NCBI GenBank assembly: GCA_041946675.1
Contig: JBHGAU010000003.1
Coordinates: 1 to 64,000, forward strand
DNA from: CAWBKV01 sp041946675
GTDB lineage: Archaea; Halobacteriota; Methanosarcinia; Methanotrichales; Methanotrichaceae
Length of the DNA stretch: 64,000 nt
Direction of reading: 5' to 3'
Position 1 is the first letter of the stretch; every line of letters starts with the position of its first letter. Under the pieces are notes generated by a model, which was not told the origin of the DNA, ran no database searches, and worked only from the letters and a program-made list of their open reading frames with translations. Made by a program: the position numbers and the translations under genes. Positions 28,201 through 37,486 of this stretch are shown here, piece after piece.

Positions 28201-29373
28201 ATGAAAGCAAATATCAGAAAAAATGCGGTGCACATCAGTGCACTACTGTTGCTGACCTCGATCCTATGCCTGGGATTAACACCAGCAATGTGTGCCGAAA
28301 AGACGATTACCGATATGGATAGTCGGACGGTGACAGTCTCTGAGCCGTTGGATAGGGTGGTGACTGCTGGATATGCCACTTCTCCGTGTATAATGGCCGT
28401 CTTTGGTCTGGGAGATAAGATTATCGGCACAGGGGGCGCCTCAGTCACCAGCAATTCAGTAACTGGCCCTGGAAATGAGACTACAGCCACTTTTCTCATT
28501 CCGGGCCTGAAAAATAAAACCGACCTTGGCCGCGGCCCCAATCTCAATGTAGAGGCGGCTGTTGCTCTCAATCCTGATCTGATCATCCTGGAGAAGGACT
28601 GCGCAGGTCAGGGAGGCTCTACCTTGGGCTACAACAAGCTCATAGATCAGTTGCAGCTCTTCAACAAGAGCTTTCCTCTGGTAATAATAAAGAATGCCGC
28701 CTGCAACAGCCCGCCGTCTCCCGATACGATCTATTCCCAGATTGAACTTCTGGGAAAGATCTTCGATAGGCAGGAGAAAGCTAGGAAATTGACAGATATT
28801 CTCAAGGATGAAGTGAATCTGGTGAGTCAAAGGACGGCAGGGATAGCTGAGGATAAAAAGCCAAAAGTCCTGGTGACAGCTCTCAGCGGGAGCGCCGACA
28901 TCGCAAAAGGCAAGATTGCAACTGTTCTGCCCGATTACGACTGCGCTACACTTTATCCCAATATTACCGGAATAAAGAATGCCTACATAGGAGATGCAAG
29001 GGCTGTGATGTCTGCGGAGCAGCTCATCGCATTGGATCCTGATGTGATAATCCTTGTTCGAGGAGCAAGATGGAAACCATCCGACCTTTATGAGAATAAT
29101 GATTACAAAGCTCTTCAGAGCATCAAAGCCATCAAGAACAAGCGCGTCTACTCTACAGGCCATATGGAGTATACTAGGAACTTGGCAGGTCTTGAGTTCC
29201 CGATAGAGATGCTCATCGAATCTAAAGCCGCATATCCTGAAAAGTTCAGCGATGTTAATGTGGGTGAGCAGCTCGCCAAGCACTACAAAGCAGTCTACGG
29301 CCTGAACGATGAGCAGGTGAAAAGGCTCAAAGAGGAGATGGAGTTGGACTGGATGGACAAGGAAGGATTCTAG
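28201..29373 (+). CDS. BtuF/FecB-like periplasmic binding protein
   Basis: 390 residues with signal peptide and Peripla_BP_2 fold (TDMDSRTVTVSEPLDRVV, MAVFGLGDKIIGTGG, LNPDLIILEKDC, IKNKRVYSTGHMEYTRNL). It is followed by a FecCD permease and an ATPase, giving a complete importer for a metal chelate or corrinoid. The ATG follows AGGA. In methanogens such trios near nickel genes have been annotated as cobalamin or iron importers; the ligand here is not known. Confidence 0.87.
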   Translation: MKANIRKNAVHISALLLLTSILCLGLTPAMCAEKTITDMDSRTVTVSEPLDRVVTAGYATSPCIMAVFGLGDKIIGTGGASVTSNSVTGPGNETTATFLIPGLKNKTDLGRGPNLNVEAAVALNPDLIILEKDCAGQGGSTLGYNKLIDQLQLFNKSFPLVIIKNAACNSPPSPDTIYSQIELLGKIFDRQEKARKLTDILKDEVNLVSQRTAGIAEDKKPKVLVTALSGSADIAKGKIATVLPDYDCATLYPNITGIKNAYIGDARAVMSAEQLIALDPDVIILVRGARWKPSDLYENNDYKALQSIKAIKNKRVYSTGHMEYTRNLAGLEFPIEMLIESKAAYPEKFSDVNVGEQLAKHYKAVYGLNDEQVKRLKEEMELDWMDKEGF

Positions 29374-29437
29374 TTTTTTAAGATACATCCATGAAGCCAA
29401 TAATGTCTCTTTCCAACCCAAGCAAAACGGAGCTTAA

Positions 29438-30520
29438 ATGGCCGGATGCCTGAAAGACACCTCGATGCTTGATGATCTCGCCTGCGAAGAGGGCGACGAG
29501 TTCTCAATCCACGGCAAGCTGATGATTTTGCTTGCCCTCTTTGCCCTTCTAGTTCTGACAGCTTCGGCTGCGGTGGTCTTCGGAGCCTACAACATATCCA
29601 TCGCCGAGGTCTATGCCATAATCCTGTCTCATCTGCTGCACCTCTCGGAGGTACAGAGCATGGACAGCTTGAAGAGCATCATTGTCTGGGACCTGCGTCT
29701 CCCAAGGGTGCTGCTGGCCATAACAGTGGGCTTCGCCCTCGCTGCAGCAGGGGCCACATTTCAAGGATGCTTTAGAAATCCGCTTGTTGAGCCCTACATC
29801 CTTGGAATCTCCTCTGGCGCTGCATTCGGTGCGGCTATGGGAATCGTCTTTCACCAGTTCTTCTTCTCCATCCAGGCTTCAGCCTTCCTCTTTGGCTCCC
29901 TTGCGGTGGCAATGGCCTATGGAATTGCTCGCGTGAATAAGCAGACGCCCACCGTCACCCTCATCCTGGCAGGAGTGATATTGGGCTCCCTCTTTTCAGC
30001 AGCCGTCTCCATCCTCAAATACATATCCAACGACAGCGCCCTCCGAGAGATAGTCTTCTGGCTGATGGGCGGCTTCTACTTCGCCAGCTGGAGCGATGTG
30101 GGCTTGGTCACGCCGGTTGTGATGCTCTCATTTTTGGCCATGTGGTCACTGGGCTGGAAGCTGAACATCCTCTCCATGGGAGACGATGAGGCACGGGGCC
30201 TCGGTGTGAACCCTGAGAAATACAAGCTCATACTGATCGGCCTGGCCACCCTGATGACCTCGATTGCCGTTTCGACGGTGGGAATCATCGCCTGGGTGGG
30301 CCTGATGATGCCCCACGCTACGAGGATGATCCTGGGGCCTGATCATCGCTTCGTAATTCCAGCCTCAGCCCTGTTGGGAGGCTCCTATCTCTTGGTATGC
30401 GACACAATGGCCCGCACCCTGACAAGCTCCGAGATACCTGTGGGCATAATCACCTCGCTCCTGGGAGCGCCTTATCTCGTTTATCTTCTCAGAACCCGCG
30501 GCAAGGCCATTTTGGAGTGA
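29438..30520 (+). CDS. FecCD-family ABC permease (BtuC-like)
   Basis: 360 residues, about ten membrane helices. FecCD signatures: DLRLPRVLLAITVGFALAAAG, FRNPLVEPYILGISSGAAFG, GIIAWVGLMMPHATRMILGP and the late EIPVGIITSLLGAPYLVYLL. Works with the receptor upstream and the ATPase 6 nt downstream. Start ATG behind GGAG. Confidence 0.9.
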   Translation: MAGCLKDTSMLDDLACEEGDEFSIHGKLMILLALFALLVLTASAAVVFGAYNISIAEVYAIILSHLLHLSEVQSMDSLKSIIVWDLRLPRVLLAITVGFALAAAGATFQGCFRNPLVEPYILGISSGAAFGAAMGIVFHQFFFSIQASAFLFGSLAVAMAYGIARVNKQTPTVTLILAGVILGSLFSAAVSILKYISNDSALREIVFWLMGGFYFASWSDVGLVTPVVMLSFLAMWSLGWKLNILSMGDDEARGLGVNPEKYKLILIGLATLMTSIAVSTVGIIAWVGLMMPHATRMILGPDHRFVIPASALLGGSYLLVCDTMARTLTSSEIPVGIITSLLGAPYLVYLLRTRGKAILE

Positions 30521-30526
30521 TTTTGT

Positions 30527-31315
30527 ATGCTGGACGTCAAAGATCTTCAATTTCAGTACGGCATGCAGCCTGTTTTGAAGAATATCTCTTTTCATGTAGG
30601 CGAAGGCCAGCTTTGCGGCCTGTTTGGCCCCAATGGCTGCGGAAAGACGACCCTCTTCAAGTGCTGCCTGAAGTTTCTCAAGAGCCATGGCGGCCAGATA
30701 AAGGTCGACGGGCGGGATATAAAGGATCTCAGGATCGAGGAGATGGCAAAGCTTGTTGCCTATGTGCCACAGGAGCATAAGCCTCCATTTCCCTATCTGG
30801 TAAAAGATGTGGTGCTGATGGGGCGGACTCCCAGGTTGCGCAGCCTCTTTGGGACAAGCAAAGAGGATCGCCGGAAGGCTCTCTCTGCTCTGAAGCTTCT
30901 CGATCTGCAGGAGATCGCAGATAAGCCCTATAACCAGCTCTCAGGCGGCCAGCGCCAGCTGGTCCTGATCGCCAGAGCAGTGGCCCAGGAGACTCCTCTC
31001 ATGTTTCTGGACGAGCCGACGTCGGCACTCGATTTTAGCAACCAGATCAGGATCTGGAGGATCATGAAGCAGATCGCCGAGAGCGGTGTGACAATCCTAG
31101 CCTGCAGCCACGATCCCAATCATGTCTCCTGGTACTGCGACAAGGTGGTGGTGATGAATCACAATCACATCTTGCGAGAGGGGCCGCCTCAGGAGGTCAT
31201 CACGGAAACGGTTCTGGATGAGATCTACAGGAACGTTTGTGCAGTTAGGAACCTGGACGAGGCAAGGATGGTGCTGCCAAAAGAGGTGGCAGGCGGAAAC
31301 CGGAAAATGATGTAA
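30527..31315 (+). CDS. FecE/BtuD-like ABC ATPase
   Basis: 262 residues. Walker A GPNGCGKTT, signature LSGGQRQLV, Walker B LMFLDEPTSALD and switch His in CSHDPN. Energises the FecCD permease. Last gene of the 28201-31315 importer; a MITE-like element follows 7 nt after its stop. Confidence 0.9.
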   Translation: MLDVKDLQFQYGMQPVLKNISFHVGEGQLCGLFGPNGCGKTTLFKCCLKFLKSHGGQIKVDGRDIKDLRIEEMAKLVAYVPQEHKPPFPYLVKDVVLMGRTPRLRSLFGTSKEDRRKALSALKLLDLQEIADKPYNQLSGGQRQLVLIARAVAQETPLMFLDEPTSALDFSNQIRIWRIMKQIAESGVTILACSHDPNHVSWYCDKVVVMNHNHILREGPPQEVITETVLDEIYRNVCAVRNLDEARMVLPKEVAGGNRKMM

Positions 31316-31322
31316 TCAATGG

Positions 31323-31465
31323 TAGGAATTACGCAGCTGAACTATCCATGTCTAGTCTCATGTTATGGATGTCTCTAAATAGTGCAAATAAGTCTGCATT
31401 AAACCCAAAAGCGCCAAACTACAGTAGATTCATTGACACCATTCAACTCAACTGCGTAACTCCTA
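31323..31465. mobile_element. MITE-like element with 21-nt terminal inverted repeats
   Basis: The ends TAGGAATTACGCAG (31323 on) and, reading inward from 31465 on the other strand, TAGGAGTTACGCAG extend as a 21-nt inverted repeat with about four mismatches, enclosing about 100 nt without coding potential. Size and structure suggest a non-autonomous transposon. No clear target duplication was found. Confidence 0.5.
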
Positions 31466-31490
31466 AATTGAATAACGTTAGGTGGAATCC

Positions 31491-32301
31491 ATGATCAATT
31501 GGTCTGAAGAATGGAAGAAGTTCCGTGAAAGCTCGCCCTGGACTCAGGAACTCCAGAAAAAGGGGGATAACCAGTGAGGAATACTGGGACGGTTACAAAT
31601 TCGGCGATAGAAACGAGGAGTATAATCAACTGGCGGGCTACCCTGGGCGTATCCTTGACCGCATGTTCAGGTTTGTCGGCCCGGACTCATCAGTCCTGGA
31701 CATAGGCGCCGGAGCTGGAGCCTACACTATTCCACTGGCCAAAGAGGCACGGAAAGTGACGGTGGTGGAGCCATCGAAAGGCCAGATCGCCCGGCTGATT
31801 CGGCGAGCTGATCATGAGGGACTGGAGAACATTGAGGTCATAAACAAGCGTTGGCAGGACGTGGATAGGGCTGAGTTGGGGAAATACAATTTGGTCAACG
31901 CGGCCTACTGCTTCCAAATGCCTGAGATCCGGGAGGCGTTGCAGAAGATGTTAGATGTAACGGCAGGGGCTTTGTTTCTGGTCTCCCTGGTGGATCACGG
32001 CTTTGCCGATGTCTACGAAAGAGTATTTGACGAGAGGGAACGTGAGGCTGAGTATATCTATCTCTACAATATGCTGAACCAGATGGGCTATCCCGCCAAC
32101 GTGGAGGTCATGACCCGCATCTACCAGATCCCTCTGGAGATGCAGATGGAGATACTGAGGAGCAGCTACGACTTCACTCCGGCGCTGGAGGAAAAGCTTA
32201 TGGATCACCTGGCGGCAACTGGTCGGCTTGTGAAACGAGAGAATGGGGTCTGGGTGAAAAGAACGTATAAAGACGGAATGATCTGGTACCAGAAGGACTG
32301 A
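31491..32301 (+). pseudogene. Importer-associated methyltransferase gene with a +1 frameshift
   Basis: ATG 31491 (behind GGTGG) encodes WSEEWKKFRESSPWTQELQKKG, split here as WSEEWKKFRE then SSPWTQEL, the N-terminus typical of the family, but then stops. Homology resumes in the next frame with ITSEEYWDGYKFGD and continues through motif I VLDIGAGAGAYT to a stop at 32301. Removing one G from the run of five at 31562-31566 restores a 269-residue protein. This may be a true mutation, a reversible slippage site or a sequence error. The gene precedes a NikB-type permease, as in the other copies. Confidence 0.75.
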
Positions 32302-32309
32302 TTTTTGCA

Positions 32310-33287
32310 TTGATGACCGACCGCACAGGCTACATTTTCCGCCAGGCTCTCCGGTATTCCGTCTCCCTCTTTATCATAGTGACCATCATCTTCATCATTC
32401 CCAGGATGATGCCCGGCGATCCTTTTATAAGCGTGCTGGGAGAGGAGGTCTACTACCGATCGCCTGAACTTGTAGCAGAGCTGAAGGCCCAGTATGGTCT
32501 TGATCGCCCTCTTCCGGAGCAGTACCTCTCATATCTGGATAACCTGGTTCAGGGCAACCTTGGCTACTCCTTCCACTATTCCCAGCCGGTCTTGGATGTG
32601 ATCAGCTACAAGATGAAGTGGACGTTTGTGCTTCTGATCCCTTCTGTTATTTTAGGCGCCATACTGGGAATCGTGCTGGGCTCGCTGGCCGGCTGGAGGC
32701 ACGGCTCAGGCATGGACACCATTATAACCTCGCTCTTCCTCTTCGTCTACTCCATGCCTCACTACTGGCTGGCAATGCTATTTGTGCTCATATTCGCCTT
32801 CTACCTGAGCCTCTTCCCTTTGAGCGGCATCACAGGAGGCGGCCTGGCGGGTGCGGAGAAGCTGATGGATGTCATATGGCACATGGCCCTCCCCGTTTCT
32901 GTGCTGACATTATTCGGAGCTACCTACAACTACTTCATCATGAGAAGCTCAGTGTTGCAGGTCCTGGGAGAGGGCTTCGTTCTAACAGCACGTGCTAAGG
33001 GGCTTCTGGAGAGGGATGTTCTGTTCAGGCATGTGCTGCAGAATGCCCTACTGCCGCTGGTCACTGTGGTCGCCCTTGACTTCGGCTTCATGGTCTCAGG
33101 GGCGTTGCTGGTGGAGATAGTCTTCTCCTGGGGAGGCATGGGGACGCTTGTGTACGATGCCGTTCTGGCCAGGGACTATCCGCTGCTGCATGGAAGCTTT
33201 CTGGTGATCGCTGCTTGCGTTCTTGCGGCGAACTTTTTGGCGGATGTGATTTATGCGGTGATTGATCCTAGGATCAGGGTGGAATGA
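32310..33287 (+). CDS. Nickel/peptide ABC importer permease, NikB/DppB type (orphan)
   Basis: 325 residues with FIIPRMMPGDPFISVLGEE, six helices and the EAA loop (ARAKGLLERDVLFRHVLQNALLP). It lies 8 nt after the methyltransferase frame but has no NikC-type partner; the downstream sequence carries an insertion-sequence remnant, suggesting that the rest of the operon was lost. It could pair with another NikC-type subunit. Confidence 0.88.
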   Translation: MMTDRTGYIFRQALRYSVSLFIIVTIIFIIPRMMPGDPFISVLGEEVYYRSPELVAELKAQYGLDRPLPEQYLSYLDNLVQGNLGYSFHYSQPVLDVISYKMKWTFVLLIPSVILGAILGIVLGSLAGWRHGSGMDTIITSLFLFVYSMPHYWLAMLFVLIFAFYLSLFPLSGITGGGLAGAEKLMDVIWHMALPVSVLTLFGATYNYFIMRSSVLQVLGEGFVLTARAKGLLERDVLFRHVLQNALLPLVTVVALDFGFMVSGALLVEIVFSWGGMGTLVYDAVLARDYPLLHGSFLVIAACVLAANFLADVIYAVIDPRIRVE

Positions 33288-33366
33288 AATACTAGAACAT
33301 AACCGTATGTGTTTAGCTACCCAGCTTTAGCCTCAGCATCTGTAAGCTGTCGACTCCCTTCAGTGG

Positions 33367-33510
33367 TCATGTAGCCAGCACAGTCATGAGCTTTTCATGA
33401 ATAGTCGTTCCTTTGCTATTGCGCAATGTCCCTACGATCTTCCTCTGGGCAACATGTTCGCGAGTCGTCTTTTTAGCATTGTATTGATTATAAACCAAGT
33501 TATTTCTCAT
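33367..33510 (-). pseudogene. C-terminal remnant of an insertion-sequence transposase
   Basis: A 47-codon minus-strand frame ending TTREHVAQRKIVGTLRNSKG then HEKLMTVLAT resembles the C-terminal tail of transposases I associate with IS66-type elements. No start region, catalytic domain or element ends remain. The assignment rests on recall of a motif only. The rest of 33288-33670 holds nothing recognisable. Confidence 0.35.
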
Positions 33511-33670
33511 AAAATGCTATTAATTTTGTAAATAGTATGTCGCAATGCCGTATCAAAATCGATCATGAAGGTTGATCTAAAATCACTATTCCCTGCGTCG
33601 ACTGCAAAAGATCTAGCTACTTAATTTCTTATAGCTTTTGTATGATATAAAATAGAATTTTAGTTATTTA

Positions 33671-33698
33671 TTAATACAATACTGGAAACATTTATAAC
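33671..33698 (+). promoter_or_regulatory. NikR-like operator/promoter of the exporter operon
   Basis: Half-sites TTAATA and TATAAC, spacing 16; the right half lies in the TATA-like CATTTATAACTAAG. 57 nt before the small open frame at 33756. Confidence 0.5.
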
Positions 33699-33755
33699 TA
33701 AGTTTGCGCCTTGGAAAGATTTGTAATTTGAATAAGCAAAGATCCGAGGTGGCTT

Positions 33756-33926
33756 ACGGCAGTCAAGTTATTTATCAACTATCAAGAAGATGGGGATATT
33801 TTGCACTTGATGGATGATTACTATATACATCTTTTCAAGGGAACGACAGTTACCGCAAAATTAGGCCAATTCATTCCACCAATACTTTACCCGCATACAA
33901 TATGCTATCGGGGACGTCATGAATAG
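33756..33926 (+). CDS. Small protein of unknown function, coupled to the ABC exporter
   Basis: 56 codons open from ACG 33756, 4 nt after GAGGTG (33746-33751), to a TAG that overlaps the exporter ATG by 8 nt (ATGAATAG). The product contains YQEDGDILHLMDDYYIHLF and GQFIPPILYPHTICYRGRH; no known domain. No ordinary start is present near the ribosome site; an in-frame ATG at codon 20 would give a much shorter peptide. Position directly under the operator and in front of the exporter favours a real gene, possibly an exported peptide or exporter accessory. Confidence 0.4.
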   Translation, partial: TAVKLFINYQEDGDILHLMDDYYIHLFKGTTVTAKLGQFIPPILYPHTICYRGRHE

Positions 33927-35742
33927 CATAATAGACCACAGGATATTCTATTTTGCCCCTGAGGCAAGACGCTGGATCGCTATCACCTTCCTCTCCGGCC
34001 TGCTCGGATCTCTGGCCAATATTGCCATGTTGCTTTTTGTGGGCAGGATCATTGCAGGGATCTATGGCGGGCATACCCTCCACTCCATGTCTGATCTTTT
34101 CTTGGGCATGTTGCTGGCAATGATCCTTCGGGCAATATCGGAGTTATCCAGAGATGTCAGCTCCCAGCGCTCAGCAGGAGCGGTAAAATTCTCGGTACGT
34201 AGACGGCTCTATCAGCATATTCTCCAGCTTGGGCCGTCGTTCCTGGAGCACAAAAACACAGGAGCCTTAACCGCCACCATAGTTGATGGTGTAGAAGCTT
34301 TGGAGGCATATGTTGGGCTTTACATTCCTTACATTTGCCTGTGCCTGGTCATGCCATCCATCCTTTTTCTGGGATTTTCAATCTACGTGGACCTTCTCTC
34401 TGCTATCATCCTTATGGCCTTCGTGCCCCTTGTACCGCTCTCCATAATTATTTTTACCAATCTTGAAGAATGGAAGGTTGGCAGGAGAGTCTGGGAGACG
34501 TACAGAGAGCTGAGCGCCTACTTTTCCGATAGCTTGCAAGGGCTGACTACCTTAAAGCTCTTTGACCAGGTGGATGCCAGGGGGATTGGGCTGCACGAGC
34601 GAGCAGCAAATCTGGAGACAGCAATGATACATAGCCTGCAACTCTACTTTGGGGTGAGCTTCATCTGCGAGGTCATACCTGTCTTTGGTTACTCAACGAC
34701 CTTGATCGTGGACTCTATCCGCCTGAGCAAGGGCGAATTGGAACTTGGAACCCTGATCACAGTGCTATTTGTGGGATCTCTCTTCTACGAGCATGTCTCC
34801 CATCTTCTGAACTATCACCACTACAGTCTTACAGGAAGACGAGCATTGGATTCAATATACGAGCTTTTGGAGACGAAACCGGATATATTGGATAAAGCAG
34901 TTGATCAACCTTCATCTATTGAGACTGGGATCCGTTTCGAGCAGGTCCATTTCGCTTATTCTGGAAATAGATCAGTCCTAAAGGATTTATCCTTTGAGGT
35001 TCATCCTGGAGAGAAGGTAGCCCTAGTTGGGGCAACGGGCGCCGGAAAGAGTACAGTAATTGATCTGCTATACCGCTTCCATGAGCCTCAGAAGGGGAAA
35101 GTCATCCTTGGAGGACAAGATATCAGAAGCCTTCCTCTGGAATACCTGCGCTCCAAAATGGCACTGGTGGCTCAAGATGCCTATCTCTTCTATGATACCG
35201 TTGAGAATAACCTGCGTCTTGGCAAGCCTGATGCTTCAATAGAAGAGCTTGTCCAGGCTGCTCGCGCTGCTAATGCTCACGATTTTATTCAGGCGCTTCC
35301 GCAAGGCTATAAGACGGTCATAGGCGAGAGGGGAACACGCCTGAGCGGAGGGGAACGTCAGCGTATTGCTATTGCTCGAGCTCTTCTCAAGGATGCGCCA
35401 ATTCTCCTTCTGGACGAACCAACCTCCAACGTCGATGCTAAAAATGAGGCCAGCATACAGAGGGCTTTGGATAGTCTAACAGCCGGCAGAACAGTCCTCG
35501 TCATCGCCCACAGGCTGAGCACTGTGAGAAACTCAGACAGAATACTGGTGATGGATCAAGGACGAATCGTGGAGTCAGGAACCCATGAAGAGCTTTTAGC
35601 CCTCGGAAGGATCTACTCTCGTCTAACTGTAGCTCAATGCATAGAACCTTTGCCGGGAGACCCTAGGTCAATGTCTAGATCAATGTGCCGTCGACCGATA
35701 AGAATCGAAGAATGCGTTTCCCAGGTGGGCGATCATGATTAG
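33919..35742 (+). CDS. ABC exporter half-transporter 1 (CydD/MsbA-like)
   Basis: 607 residues: six-helix ABC membrane domain (1-310) fused to an ATPase with Walker A GATGAGKST near 370, signature LSGGERQR and Walker B ILLLDEPTSNVD. It overlaps the second half-transporter by 8 nt, so the two probably form a heterodimer. Such exporters move lipids, peptides, thiols or metallophores. Driven by an operator-like promoter and followed by a RiPP cassette, it is a candidate exporter of the modified peptide (inference). Confidence 0.87.
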   Translation: MNSIIDHRIFYFAPEARRWIAITFLSGLLGSLANIAMLLFVGRIIAGIYGGHTLHSMSDLFLGMLLAMILRAISELSRDVSSQRSAGAVKFSVRRRLYQHILQLGPSFLEHKNTGALTATIVDGVEALEAYVGLYIPYICLCLVMPSILFLGFSIYVDLLSAIILMAFVPLVPLSIIIFTNLEEWKVGRRVWETYRELSAYFSDSLQGLTTLKLFDQVDARGIGLHERAANLETAMIHSLQLYFGVSFICEVIPVFGYSTTLIVDSIRLSKGELELGTLITVLFVGSLFYEHVSHLLNYHHYSLTGRRALDSIYELLETKPDILDKAVDQPSSIETGIRFEQVHFAYSGNRSVLKDLSFEVHPGEKVALVGATGAGKSTVIDLLYRFHEPQKGKVILGGQDIRSLPLEYLRSKMALVAQDAYLFYDTVENNLRLGKPDASIEELVQAARAANAHDFIQALPQGYKTVIGERGTRLSGGERQRIAIARALLKDAPILLLDEPTSNVDAKNEASIQRALDSLTAGRTVLVIAHRLSTVRNSDRILVMDQGRIVESGTHEELLALGRIYSRLTVAQCIEPLPGDPRSMSRSMCRRPIRIEECVSQVGDHD

Positions 35743-37486
35743 GGAGATGCTAGACCAAAAGTGGGAGTTGATCCGGCTCCTGGAGCCAATCAGGCCTCAT
35801 ATGGATCTTATGACGCTTGCCATTGTCTCCGAAATACTAAGACAGATCTCCGGAATAGGAGTCGCTGTGCTGGGGGCAGCCCTCTTCGCGTCGGCAATCT
35901 CCGGCATGACAATCGATAACCTTTATCCATATGCGGGAGGGATGATCTTCCTCGGTCTTTCCAGAGGAGTCTTTGGCTATCTAGGGCCATATCTTTCTCA
36001 TATTGCTGCCTTTCGCATGCTGGTATCCCTGCGAGATGAGTTCTACAAGGTCTTGGAGCCTCTGGCACCGGCAAAGCTTGATTCGAAGCGCACTGGGGAT
36101 CTTCTCTCTACTGCAGTAGCTGACATCGAGATGCTTGAACTTTTTTTTGCTCACACAGCCGGACCGGCTGTTGTGGCGGTTGTCGTGCCTCTATCGGCTC
36201 TTGTCGTATTGGCAATCATAAATTTATGGCTTGCAGGCATATTACTCGTCTTCTTGTTTCTGGTTGCCCTACTGCCAAAGCTAGCCTTCTGGCTAGGCTC
36301 CTCATTGGGCGAGACGCTGAGAGCACAGCTGGCAATAGTAAACGCTCAGGTGCTCGACAGCCTCCAGGGGATGAGAGAGATACTTGCCTTCGGTTATGAA
36401 GAGATACGAAATCATGAGCTGGATAGAAATACGGCAGAATTAGTTAGACTGCAAGCCTATCAAGCACGCAACATAGGACTTCAAAGCGCGGCCAGCGTAA
36501 CTTTTGTCTCGGTTGGCATCGTAAGTGTTCTTTTATCAGCCTCCATCCTGGTCATCCATGGCGAGCTATCTGCGGGATATCTGCCAATCTCAGTGATCCT
36601 TGCTTCAAGCGTCTTTATCTCTATGATGAGTGTTATCGAGATCTCCAAACAGCTCTCTCAGACTTTCGCTGGAGCCAGGAGGCTATATCTTCTCATGGAC
36701 GAGCAGCCGGCAGTAATGGAAGAGGCCATAATGCCTATCGAGGATATGGTCATTCCATCCCTTGAATTCAATTGCGTTAGCTTCCGCTACTCACAAGAAG
36801 ATCCCATGGTATTGAACGGATTGAGCTTCTTTGTGAGAGCAGGCTCCACAGTAGCACTGGTGGGTCTAAGCGGTGCGGGCAAGACCACCGTTGTGAGCCT
36901 GCTTCTTCGCTACTTTGATCCTGAATCAGGGAAAATTCTTTTGGGAGGAAGAGACTTGAAGAGCTATCCTCTTAGAGGACTTAGAAATCATTTTTCCGTG
37001 GTCTCTCAGGAGATCTTCCTATTTAATGATACCATTCGAGAGAATATCCGTTTAGGAAAGGCTAATGCGAGTAATGCGGAAGTGGAGGAAGCGGCTGTGA
37101 GGGCTAATATTCACGACTTCATAGTGGCTCTTCCCAATGGGTACGACACATTAGTTGGCGAGAGGGGTATTCGTCTCAGCGGAGGTGAACGCCAGCGAAT
37201 AGCCATTGCTCGTGCTCTGCTAAAGGGGTCCCATATCCTGGTTCTGGATGAGGCCACCTCCAGCCTGGATGCGGAGACCGAAAAGGCAATCCATGATACA
37301 ATTTCGTGCCAAAATAGCGGCCGTACCACGTTCATAATTGCTCACCGCCTAAGCACTGTAGTGGATGCTGATATGATTATGGTCATAAGGGATGGAAAAA
37401 TTGTAGAATGTGGGGACCACAGGGATCTGTTGGAGAAAGGCGGAGTTTACGCTCGGCTGGTTGATAGCCAGAGCGGGTCTATATAA
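35735..37486 (+). CDS. ABC exporter half-transporter 2 (CydC/MsbA-like)
   Basis: 583 residues, same architecture as its neighbour: six membrane helices, Walker A GLSGAGKTT near 370, signature LSGGERQR, Walker B ILVLDEATSSLD. Both nucleotide sites look catalytically complete. Forms the second half of the putative heterodimeric exporter. Confidence 0.87.
   Translation: MIREMLDQKWELIRLLEPIRPHMDLMTLAIVSEILRQISGIGVAVLGAALFASAISGMTIDNLYPYAGGMIFLGLSRGVFGYLGPYLSHIAAFRMLVSLRDEFYKVLEPLAPAKLDSKRTGDLLSTAVADIEMLELFFAHTAGPAVVAVVVPLSALVVLAIINLWLAGILLVFLFLVALLPKLAFWLGSSLGETLRAQLAIVNAQVLDSLQGMREILAFGYEEIRNHELDRNTAELVRLQAYQARNIGLQSAASVTFVSVGIVSVLLSASILVIHGELSAGYLPISVILASSVFISMMSVIEISKQLSQTFAGARRLYLLMDEQPAVMEEAIMPIEDMVIPSLEFNCVSFRYSQEDPMVLNGLSFFVRAGSTVALVGLSGAGKTTVVSLLLRYFDPESGKILLGGRDLKSYPLRGLRNHFSVVSQEIFLFNDTIRENIRLGKANASNAEVEEAAVRANIHDFIVALPNGYDTLVGERGIRLSGGERQRIAIARALLKGSHILVLDEATSSLDAETEKAIHDTISCQNSGRTTFIIAHRLSTVVDADMIMVIRDGKIVECGDHRDLLEKGGVYARLVDSQSGSI

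Noticed and set aside
28456..29421. A 321-codon minus-strand frame
   Set aside because: It is antisense to the BtuF-like receptor and its composition (Cys, Ile and Leu-rich with no motif) is that of a shadow frame.
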